From: Flammeovirgaceae bacterium UBA7330
Lineage (GTDB): Bacteria > Bacteroidota > Bacteroidia > Cytophagales > Cyclobacteriaceae
NCBI GenBank assembly: GCA_002471275.1
Contig: DKPQ01000024.1
Coordinates: 124,001 to 188,000, forward strand
DNA length: 64,000 bases
Direction: 5' to 3'
Shown: positions 54,875 to 61,522 of the stretch, in pieces
Numbering within the stretch: the stretch's first letter is position 1
How the letters are laid out: each line of letters begins with the position of its first letter
Program-made: the position numbers and the translations under genes
The notes under the pieces: generated by a model
Databases searched by the model: none
The model's input: only the letters and a program-made list of their open reading frames with translations
What the model was told of the DNA's origin: nothing

Positions 54875-55705
54875 TTACCAGTCTGGCCTGTTAGGGTCCT
54901 GCTGTTTAGTAGGTTTTCTTTTCCGTTGCTGAATATACTGAAATTCGTTGTTTTTCATGGCCTCGAGAATCATCCTGGCCTTTTCTTCAGAAATATTCAT
55001 CTCCTCAAGCTTTTCTTTGGTGCCAGGTTGCTGGTTTTCCTGTTCCTTGCTGTCTTGCTCTTCTCCTTCCTGCTGTTGTTGCTGTTCCTGCTCTCCCTGC
55101 TCACCCTCCTCGTTGTTCTGCTCCTGTTCCTGTTGTTCTTGTTCCTGACTATCCTGTTCAGATTCCTGATTTTGTTTGTCCTGGTTTTGCTTTTGCTGAT
55201 CCTGGTTCTCCTGATCCTGATTCTGATCTTGTTGATCCTGGTTTTGATTGTCCTGGTTCTGCTGGTTTTGTTCGTTTTGCTGCTGTAAAAGCTTTTTCAC
55301 AATCTCGTAATTGTATCGGGCTTCACTATTTGTGGGGTTAGCCCGGATGGCGGACTTCAGCATAGACTCCGCTTCGTTTAGCTGGCGATTGTTTTTGGCC
55401 ATCACGCCAAGTTGTTGATATGCTATAGACCTGATTTCTTTGTTTGGCGAGCCTGTCAACTGGTTGTAAGTGCTGGTAGCGTTGGCAGAATCATTGAGAT
55501 GAAAATAACTGTGAGCCATGTTTAAATACACTTCGTCCTCATCGATCAGCATACTGTCGGTAAGGATTCTGTATTTTGAAGCTGCCAGCTCATAATTGCC
55601 GGCATTATAAGCTGTTTCGGCGGCTTTTTTTGTTTTATTGATCCTGTTGATCTCAATAGGATCAGGGGAAAGGACTAACAAAGTGATAAGGAAGATTGCT
55701 TTCAT
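54875..55705 (-). CDS. BatC-like TPR protein with Gln/Glu-rich tail
   Basis: A 276-residue exported protein (signal, then TPRs at about 25-135: 'NAGNYELAASKYRILTDSML' and 'YLNMAHSYFHLNDSANATST'). A low-complexity Gln/Asn/Glu/Asp region covers residues 140-225. The C-terminal 50 residues are helical ('ISEEKARMILEAMKNNEFQY'). The layout matches BatC of the Bacteroidota Bat (aerotolerance) operons. The start overlaps the BatB-like stop by 4 bases. Confidence 0.82.
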   Translation of the reverse strand: MKAIFLITLLVLSPDPIEINRINKTKKAAETAYNAGNYELAASKYRILTDSMLIDEDEVYLNMAHSYFHLNDSANATSTYNQLTGSPNKEIRSIAYQQLGVMAKNNRQLNEAESMLKSAIRANPTNSEARYNYEIVKKLLQQQNEQNQQNQDNQNQDQQDQNQDQENQDQQKQNQDKQNQESEQDSQEQEQQEQEQNNEEGEQGEQEQQQQQEGEEQDSKEQENQQPGTKEKLEEMNISEEKARMILEAMKNNEFQYIQQRKRKPTKQQDPNRPDW

Positions 55706-56670
55706 ATCCTGATAACCTTCACATTAATGATCAAATCAAGGAGCATAAGGAAAAATGCCGCACCGAGAAAGTAAAAGTACTTATTGGCTTTGGCATCCAT
55801 GGTTTTGGCATCTCTCAATTCTCCTTCAATGTCATTGATTGCACTAATCAAACGGGACACATCGTTTCGGGATTCATTGATCTCAAAATATTTACCTCCT
55901 GTGTCAGCTGCAAGCTTTTTCAATGAGGCGTCATTTAGCTGGCTGATCACATCCTCGCCGGATCTGTTTTTCTTGAATCCTCGTCTTGTCGGGATTTTAC
56001 TGCCTCTTTCGGTGCCCACACCTAGCGTAAATAGCTTAATGCCTGAGCTTTCTACTTCATTTCCTACATCTTCTGTCTCTTCCCCAAAATCTTCCCCATC
56101 GCTGATCAGGATAATGATTTTGGAGGTTTGCTTGGCCTGGGACTGTGTCTCATCTGTCAACTTTTTCAATGCCATCTTAAGTGGGGGGCCAAAATCTGTT
56201 CCGGTACTGGGTACAAGGTCCGTATTTAGAGATTGGATGAAGAGGGTCAAAGCATTGTTGTCGTAGGTAAGCGGACATTGCATAAAGGCTTCATTGGAAA
56301 ACATGATCAAACCAATGCGGTCTGAACTGAAGGCCTCTGCAATGTTCTTTAATTCAAATTTCACCTTTTCAAGCCTGGAAGGTTGAACGTCCACGGCATT
56401 CATGGATTCAGACAGGTCAACACAAATGAATATATCTTTTCCGATGGCCTTCACTTCCCGGGTGGTATCTCCAAAAGAAGGTCCGAGCAAGGCAACTATC
56501 ATAAGGATTACATAAATACTCCTGAGTAAGAGTTTGAGCACAGATCGTCTGATGGAAGTATTTAATACATTCCTGATCCTGAGCAGTCTGATAAGATAAA
56601 AAGAATAGAAAAGGATAAATGCCAGGATGGCAATAATTTCAAATACACCTATGTCGTAAGCCCACTTCAT
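55702..56670 (-). CDS. BatB-like membrane protein with von Willebrand A domain
   Basis: A 322-residue protein with N-terminal hydrophobic segments, a VWA domain (about 90-285) and a final helix. MIDAS residues are seen in 'FICVDLSESMNAVDVQ' (DxSxS), then 'TGTDFGPPLKMALKK' and 'IILISDGEDFGEE'. BatB proteins bind partner proteins in the periplasm in the Bat system. The usual MoxR, DUF58 and BatA genes are not upstream: the region to 57364 holds only an unrelated lipoprotein. A -7 box lies 7 bases before the start. Confidence 0.87.
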   Translation of the reverse strand: MKWAYDIGVFEIIAILAFILFYSFYLIRLLRIRNVLNTSIRRSVLKLLLRSIYVILMIVALLGPSFGDTTREVKAIGKDIFICVDLSESMNAVDVQPSRLEKVKFELKNIAEAFSSDRIGLIMFSNEAFMQCPLTYDNNALTLFIQSLNTDLVPSTGTDFGPPLKMALKKLTDETQSQAKQTSKIIILISDGEDFGEETEDVGNEVESSGIKLFTLGVGTERGSKIPTRRGFKKNRSGEDVISQLNDASLKKLAADTGGKYFEINESRNDVSRLISAINDIEGELRDAKTMDAKANKYFYFLGAAFFLMLLDLIINVKVIRI

Positions 56671-56677
56671 TCGGCAT

Positions 56678-56685
56678 CAAAATTA
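56678..56685 (-). promoter_or_regulatory. -7 box 7 bases before the batB-like start
   Basis: On the minus strand TAATTTTG, a perfect TAnnTTTG, ends 7 bases before the ATG at 56670. No -33 TTG is placed properly. If real it would drive batB-batC-thiolase with a near-leaderless mRNA. Confidence 0.35.
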
Positions 56686-56722
56686 ATGAAGCAAGTCAAA
56701 AGTGACTATGGTTATAAAACAA

Positions 56723-57364
56723 TTAACGTTTTTTAATGGATAAGTGCGTTTTAGACCCATTAGTGGATGTCATGGGCATACATTCCAGACCCAATTTGCC
56801 GTGATCTACACTTGCGGAGCTCAGTAGATCTTGAAATTTAGGTTCAAAAGGCAGAGCGTCCGGATACCTGGCATGTTGTTTAAATTCTTCTAACGAATCT
56901 TCAGGATAGTTAATGAGTTGTGGTTTTTTAAAAGATTCTATGAGGGCAACCAGTAATCCGGGGCTGGTAGCCATTAGCCCGATGGCTTTTGGAGAATCAG
57001 AATGATTGGAATGGGCGAGTAAGCCAACCATTGTAGGGACCAGCGTCAATCCTGTAATTAACAAATAGGTCTTAGCCTTTGTGCCTGTTAGTTGAGCAGT
57101 CATTGTCTCTATATCGTCAACAGGAATTGCAACGTATTGTTGGCGATCAGTATAAAGGATCAATGTGTCATCCAGAAAGACAAGTTCACCGGATACAGTC
57201 ATGTTAGAGGACTTGCTGATCACTTTGGTATATGCTCCACCTGAAGATTTGCTATGCCTGGAAGATTTTTTTTCTAACGAAATTTCTGTGTACGATTCTT
57301 TATTACACCCTGATAGCAGCGGGAGCAGGATGATAAATACAATTAAGAAGCGTAATTGATGCAT
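56723..57364 (-). CDS. Unknown lipoprotein
   Basis: A 213-residue lipoprotein, start at ATG 57364 (lipobox 'LLSGC', Cys20). After a Ser/Lys-rich stretch ('EKKSSRHSKSSGG') comes 'VSGELVFLDDTLILYTDRQQ', then a hydrophobic segment at about 97-117 ('YLLITGLTLVPTMVGLLAH') and a polar C-terminus. No family recognised. Single gene. Confidence 0.65.
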   Translation of the reverse strand: MHQLRFLIVFIILLPLLSGCNKESYTEISLEKKSSRHSKSSGGAYTKVISKSSNMTVSGELVFLDDTLILYTDRQQYVAIPVDDIETMTAQLTGTKAKTYLLITGLTLVPTMVGLLAHSNHSDSPKAIGLMATSPGLLVALIESFKKPQLINYPEDSLEEFKQHARYPDALPFEPKFQDLLSSASVDHGKLGLECMPMTSTNGSKTHLSIKKR

Positions 57365-57373
57365 GGGTTTCAA

Positions 57374-57698
57374 GTATTGAGAGCCAAAGTAGATCAGGCA
57401 CTCTGAGAAGAAGAATTGAATATTGAAACCTGAGTAGGGTAATTATTGAAATTTCCCAATTGGATAAAGAATGAGAGATCCATTTGCATGAATTACTATA
57501 AAATTTTAGTTAGGCGATGCTGTTTTGTGAAAAACAAGAATTGCGGCGCAATCTAATGATACGTCATTTATCAAATATCGTTTTGCAAAAAGTTAATTTT
57601 ATTAGCCTGGCTTTCAGGAAATCAAAAAAGCATAAAAAAAGGGCACGGACATCAGCCCGTACCCCGTATATGAAGAGGAGAATTATTACGCTTTAAAT
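57374..57698. other. 325-bp region without a convincing gene
   Basis: It holds the terminator of the JAMM-like gene at 57632-57664 and otherwise A/T-rich sequence with no clear promoter. A 59-codon basic reading frame (57517-57696, plus strand) passes through the terminator and is judged spurious. Confidence 0.6.
57632..57664 (-). terminator. Intrinsic terminator of the JAMM-like gene
   Basis: Minus strand: GGGTACGG, 8-base loop, CCGTGCCC (8-bp stem, one G-U pair), then seven T. It lies 35 bases after the gene's stop and is a strong rho-independent terminator. Confidence 0.85.
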
Positions 57699-58319
57699 TC
57701 ATCTGAATGCAATGTATTGACACGCTTTTTCAGAATATTTCTGAATGGATTTGGGACCAAACTCATTAAAGTCTATGATCCGATCATTTTTTATGAGCAA
57801 GTGTCTGAGTCTCGACAACTTCTTTGCCGTTTGCAGGTCCATCTCGCTCAATGCCCCATCAATCACATGTGAGTGAAACATTGCTTTGACAGGAATAAAC
57901 AAATAATCAGACCCTTTGTACTGGATCACTCCGGAGTAGCTATGACTGGGTTTGATCAATTTATTCCATGCCAGGTAATATTTACCCTCATAGAAAATTG
58001 GCTTTGGACCAATGACCTTGTATATACTACCGACTGCAGTCACAATCATCCTATTGTCTTCCGAAATAAATCCTTGAATTTCTCTCAATGGGTATTCCAT
58101 AGCTATTTCTTTCAGGCCTTCACAAAGGTTTTCGTACTCTTTAAAAGGACTGATCTCATCTGTTTTCGTGGGTTGGACCTGATGTTCGATATTGGGAAGA
58201 TTCCCTTGATTGTTCCAAAGCTGAGTTGTTATCAGGAAGTTGGTATATGTGCCTGTTCCAATGATTGTCAGGAGAATTAATGATCGATATAGTGAAGACC
58301 TTTTCATCTTTATTGGCAT
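57699..58319 (-). CDS. Membrane-anchored protein with possible JAMM-like site
   Basis: A 206-residue protein with one N-terminal hydrophobic helix (about 11-31), so anchored outside the cytoplasm or exported. No family is certain. It has a pattern like a JAB/JAMM metalloprotease: Glu80 in 'YPLREIQGFISEDN', then H149-S-H151, six residues, S158 and D161 ('FHSHVIDGALSEMD'). The true JAMM spacing has seven residues between His and Ser, so this is one short. Divergent from the LysR gene, 91 bases away. Confidence 0.5.
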   Translation of the reverse strand: MPIKMKRSSLYRSLILLTIIGTGTYTNFLITTQLWNNQGNLPNIEHQVQPTKTDEISPFKEYENLCEGLKEIAMEYPLREIQGFISEDNRMIVTAVGSIYKVIGPKPIFYEGKYYLAWNKLIKPSHSYSGVIQYKGSDYLFIPVKAMFHSHVIDGALSEMDLQTAKKLSRLRHLLIKNDRIIDFNEFGPKSIQKYSEKACQYIAFR

Positions 58320-58386
58320 GACACCTGAACAAAAAACGAGAAATTCTATGTAAAAAGATGATGAATGAAATGAAATGATTTAAATT

Positions 58387-58407
58387 TATGAATGAAAAAT
58401 ATTCATA
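58387..58407. promoter_or_regulatory. Inverted repeat in front of the LysR gene
   Basis: TATGAAT, 7 bases, ATTCATA, a perfect 7-bp inverted repeat ending 3 bases before the LysR ATG. It also lies 67 bases from the start of the divergent JAMM-like gene. A possible binding site for LysR itself. Confidence 0.45.
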
Positions 58408-58410
58408 GAT

Positions 58411-59304
58411 ATGGAAATTCGACACCTCCGTTTAATTGAAAGTGTAGCTGAAGAGGGGAGTCTGACCAAAGCTGTACGGAAGTTGAATGTGTCACCCTCG
58501 GCACTGAGCCATCAGCTAAAGGAGATAGAACAGGAGTTGGGGGTGCAGCTATTCAACAGGATCAATAAAAAGCTTGTCATTACGGATGCGGGAAGAGTGA
58601 TGTTGAAGTCAGCCCAGAAAATCCTGTTGGAATTGGAATTGGCTGAGCATGAACTGATCAGTTTAAGGGATGGGGAGGTAGGAGAATTGAATATTACTAC
58701 AGAATGTTATACCTGCTATCACTGGCTTCCCGGGGTGATGAAAACTTTTTCCAGGGAGTTTCCGGGGATCAACGTGAATATTCATCCGGATTATACGGCT
58801 GATCCTATTCCTTATTTGTTGGATGGCAAAGTAGATGGTGTACTCACCAGTGAAGTAGTGAAAAACAATGCGATAAAGTACCGTGAACTTTTCCGTGATG
58901 AGTTGGTGGCAGTGGTAGCGCAGGGTCATCCCTGGGAGGAAAAGCCATATGTGGTGGCTGAGGATTTTGCCGATCAGAATGTCCTGATCTATTCCAGACC
59001 TTTGGAATCTGTAGCCCTTTTTCGTCAGGTTCTGTTGCCGGCGAATGTGACACCCCGAAAAATCACAGAAATTCTACTCACCGAAGCACAGGTGGAAATG
59101 GTGAAAACAGGTGCTTACGTGAAGGTGCTGGCTAAATGGGCTGTAGAGCCTTATCTCAAGACTCAACCAATAGTGACTGTACCTGTTACTAAAAACGGTC
59201 TGCATCGCACCTGGTACTTTGCCATGCTTAAAAAAGAATCTACGGCTCCTTATATTGATAAGTTCATCAAGATTCTCGCCAGACAAATGAAAGGGGGAGT
59301 TTAG
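58411..59304 (+). CDS. LysR-family transcriptional regulator
   Basis: A 297-residue regulator. Helix-turn-helix at about residues 3-60: 'EEGSLTKAVRKLNVSPSALS' and 'HQLKEIEQELGVQLFNRINK'. The effector domain (90-295) begins 'GELNITTECYTCYHWLPGVM'. It resembles the MetR-like group, but target and ligand are unknown. The inverted repeat at its own start fits autoregulation, and the divergent JAMM-like gene may be a target. Confidence 0.9.
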   Translation: MEIRHLRLIESVAEEGSLTKAVRKLNVSPSALSHQLKEIEQELGVQLFNRINKKLVITDAGRVMLKSAQKILLELELAEHELISLRDGEVGELNITTECYTCYHWLPGVMKTFSREFPGINVNIHPDYTADPIPYLLDGKVDGVLTSEVVKNNAIKYRELFRDELVAVVAQGHPWEEKPYVVAEDFADQNVLIYSRPLESVALFRQVLLPANVTPRKITEILLTEAQVEMVKTGAYVKVLAKWAVEPYLKTQPIVTVPVTKNGLHRTWYFAMLKKESTAPYIDKFIKILARQMKGGV

Positions 59305-59388
59305 CTCTGTTTTTGTTGATTTTAGCAAGATAATAGTGGATTTTTATCAGACAACGTAAGTTATTGTTTGCGATTGTTTTTACTTCTC

Positions 59389-59412
59389 ATATAAAAGCGT
59401 CAACTTTTATAT
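59389..59412. promoter_or_regulatory. Perfect 9-bp inverted repeat in the leader of the duplicated-domain gene
   Basis: ATATAAAAG, 6 bases, CTTTTATAT. It lies 25 bases before the ATG of the secreted protein, in the space after the LysR gene. It could be an operator (LysR or other) or a weak mRNA hairpin at the ribosome site. Confidence 0.45.
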
Positions 59413-59437
59413 AATCCATAACCTAAATCCACTTAAT

Positions 59438-60238
59438 ATGAGAAGATTTATTACATCTGGGCTATGCATGGCTGTGCTATGCATCCCTTTTTGCTTATTG
59501 AGTCAGATTGCTGTTATTTCCAAGACTCATTGGATTCCTGATACGACCAATTCAAACAAGGCGTGGTTAGCGTTAGAAGGACAGTTCCATGATAAGGTGA
59601 TCATGAAGAATCATTTTATTTTGGATGGAACTGTCTTATATCATTTTTATACGGATGATGCTTCTGAACTGCTTTTTATGCAGACTTATGAGAATTTATC
59701 CGAACTCGAAAAGTCACATGAAAAAGGCATTGAATTAGTGAAAGCAACCTGGCCGGATTCCCTGGAGAGGAGGGCTATGCTGAGAAAACGATTCAATTAT
59801 TATTCATTGGAGCACTCGGATGAGATCTATTCTTTACTTCCATTTACTAAGCGGTTGCAATCAAAATCGGATAGTGTCCTGTACTATTATTTCAGAATGT
59901 TACGAGCAAAGCCTCTCCCTGAGAATGGTTCAATCGCTGAGAGAACACAACTCTTAAAGGAACATGCTGAGAAAGTTATCCTTAAAAATGAAACCGTGCT
60001 GGCCTATTATCCCATGGTTCATTTCTATGGAGGGGATGGTCGGGATTTTTTACAGGTGTTTGTATTCAAATCATTTGATGATCTGAATAATCTACAACAA
60101 ACCAATATTGAGATCATCAAAGCTGCCTGGCCGGATGAAAAGAGTCAGAATGAATTTTATAAGAAGTTATCCGAATACCTTGAACCATGGCATGGGGATA
60201 AGATATACACCTATGAGCCCAGGTTAACTAAACTATAA
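59438..60238 (+). CDS. Secreted protein with internal duplication
   Basis: A 266-residue protein with signal peptide ('FCLLSQ'). It holds two related halves: 'FMQTYENLSELEKSHEKGIE' and 'ELVKATWPDS' in the first (about 85-115), and 'VFKSFDDLNNLQQTNIEIIK' and 'AAWPDEKSQNEF' in the second (about 207-240). Both halves end in a helix and 'DEIYSL' / 'DKIYTY'. The pattern recalls a dimeric alpha-beta barrel (NIPSNAP/ABM-like) in duplicate, but no family is certain. A terminator follows at once. Confidence 0.65.
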   Translation: MRRFITSGLCMAVLCIPFCLLSQIAVISKTHWIPDTTNSNKAWLALEGQFHDKVIMKNHFILDGTVLYHFYTDDASELLFMQTYENLSELEKSHEKGIELVKATWPDSLERRAMLRKRFNYYSLEHSDEIYSLLPFTKRLQSKSDSVLYYYFRMLRAKPLPENGSIAERTQLLKEHAEKVILKNETVLAYYPMVHFYGGDGRDFLQVFVFKSFDDLNNLQQTNIEIIKAAWPDEKSQNEFYKKLSEYLEPWHGDKIYTYEPRLTKL

Positions 60239-60248
60239 CAATCGAAAG

Positions 60249-60272
60249 GCCGGACATGATCCGGCTTTTTAA
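60249..60272. terminator. Bidirectional intrinsic terminator
   Basis: GCCGGA, loop CATGA, TCCGGC, flanked by AAA on the left and TTTTT on the right. It serves the plus-strand gene ending at 60238 and could also serve the minus-strand gene ending at 60269, with which it slightly overlaps. Confidence 0.8.
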
Positions 60273-61132
60273 TTAACAACCAAACTAAAATCAACCAGAA
60301 ACTTATCTGTAGTACAAACCTTCGTATGACGAATTTCAGCTGGATTAAGTGGAGGTAATTTTTTTACCAGCTCGATTGCATTCTTTTTACAGGTCAAAGC
60401 ATCATCTTTAATTGGAATTGAGTTCCAATCATCCGCAATCTTTGGATTGATAATTTGGCCAGCTGTGTCCACTTCATAGATCACCGTAAATCGGTTTACA
60501 GCTGCTTCAAATGAAGGGCTTTGGATAATCAGACTGTCCCGTTTATTCTTTGGTTCATAAATGATTTCGCAGGGTTCCAGATTCTTTTTTACGAAAGCCT
60601 GTGTCTCCTCAAAATCCATCTTATGAGTTGGTGTTGTTTCTACCCTGTCAAAAATTTCATTACACCAGATTTTGCCATACAATTCTTCAGACGGAATTTG
60701 ACTAATCTGATAAATGTGGTCCTCAACCTTGTCTAGCTTGCTAATTAGTGAAGCAGAAAGTGAAGCCTTCTCCGTCCTTTGACATGGGGTGGTAAATTGT
60801 TTGAAATATTTTGGATGCCTGCTGGCAAATAAGATGTAAACGGAATCCACTTCAAAAGGAAAGGCACAACCTGTGATCCTGGAAAGAACCTCTACCGTTT
60901 CAGATTTTGTGCCTTTATAACGCTTTATTACTTCAAACCGGGTACTGTACAGATAGTAAACACGCTCACGGTCCGGTCGGATAGTTATCTGTTGCGTTGA
61001 AATAACCTTTGCCAGTAATATGGTCTGTGTGACAGCTATCTCCTGTTCCAATAATGGATTTTGACAGTTGCAGGATAGACCTTTATGAAAAGAAACAAGT
61101 AATAAGAGCAGGCATATTAACAATGATCTCAT
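60269..61132 (-). CDS. Secreted protein with TIMP-like N-terminus and TonB-C-like end
   Basis: A 287-residue protein with signal peptide ('HKGLS'). The mature N-terminus begins with Cys ('CNCQNPLLEQEI') and is followed by 'TQTILLAKVISTQ' and 'VIKRYKGTKSETVEV', which is like the TIMP/netrin (NTR) domains found in Bacteroidota. The last 80 residues, 'AAVNRFTVIYEVDTAGQIIN' and 'CKKNAIELVKKLPPLNPAEI', resemble a TonB C-terminal domain. No transmembrane helix other than the signal. Function unknown; fused layout inferred from pattern. Confidence 0.6.
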   Translation of the reverse strand: MRSLLICLLLLLVSFHKGLSCNCQNPLLEQEIAVTQTILLAKVISTQQITIRPDRERVYYLYSTRFEVIKRYKGTKSETVEVLSRITGCAFPFEVDSVYILFASRHPKYFKQFTTPCQRTEKASLSASLISKLDKVEDHIYQISQIPSEELYGKIWCNEIFDRVETTPTHKMDFEETQAFVKKNLEPCEIIYEPKNKRDSLIIQSPSFEAAVNRFTVIYEVDTAGQIINPKIADDWNSIPIKDDALTCKKNAIELVKKLPPLNPAEIRHTKVCTTDKFLVDFSLVVN

Positions 61133-61522
61133 GTAGGAAAATGGCTTGAAGGTTAGGTTTACTGCAATAATAAAACATTTTGTAGACGCCAGGAGCGAAG
61201 AGATTTTTTTAAATCCATCATCCTAAGGACGCACCGGTAGATGATATTCCTTCGTTCCTGAATAAGCCATATCCTGTAAATGTGATCAGTAAATGTCACC
61301 CTGGTAATGAATCCGGTCACAGCGGGATACCTTACTCAGGAGTTTGCCCGATATTGAGTGCGAAAATTTTATCAAAAGGGTAAAATAGATACCTGGTGAT
61401 ATCTACCGAAATATCATTAATTTCTATTTTCCCAAATGGTTAAAGTTTTGTCATATATTTAACACATTTAAAATCCAGTATCCTATTGATTTGGATATAT
61501 TCAACCATATTTTATTAAACCC
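61133..61522. other. 390-bp intergenic region
   Basis: Between divergent genes. Near-matches to the -7 box (TATATTTA at about 61454 and TTGATTTG at about 61488) precede the haem protein gene, but no full promoter is convincing. No RNA gene, repeat or reading frame above 20 codons was supported. Confidence 0.5.

Noticed and set aside
54629..55288. 219-codon plus-strand frame with a Leu/Val-rich end
   Set aside because: It is the antisense of the thiolase start and of the Gln/Glu-rich tract of the BatC-like gene; the hydrophobic composition is the mirror image of CAG/GAA codons.
57517..57696. 59-codon plus-strand frame with a very basic end
   Set aside because: Its lysine codons come from the A-tract of the terminator and it runs through the hairpin; no start signal.
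61133..61522. Small RNA or riboswitch in the intergenic region
   Set aside because: No stable fold or conserved core was recognised by eye; a covariance model search would be needed.
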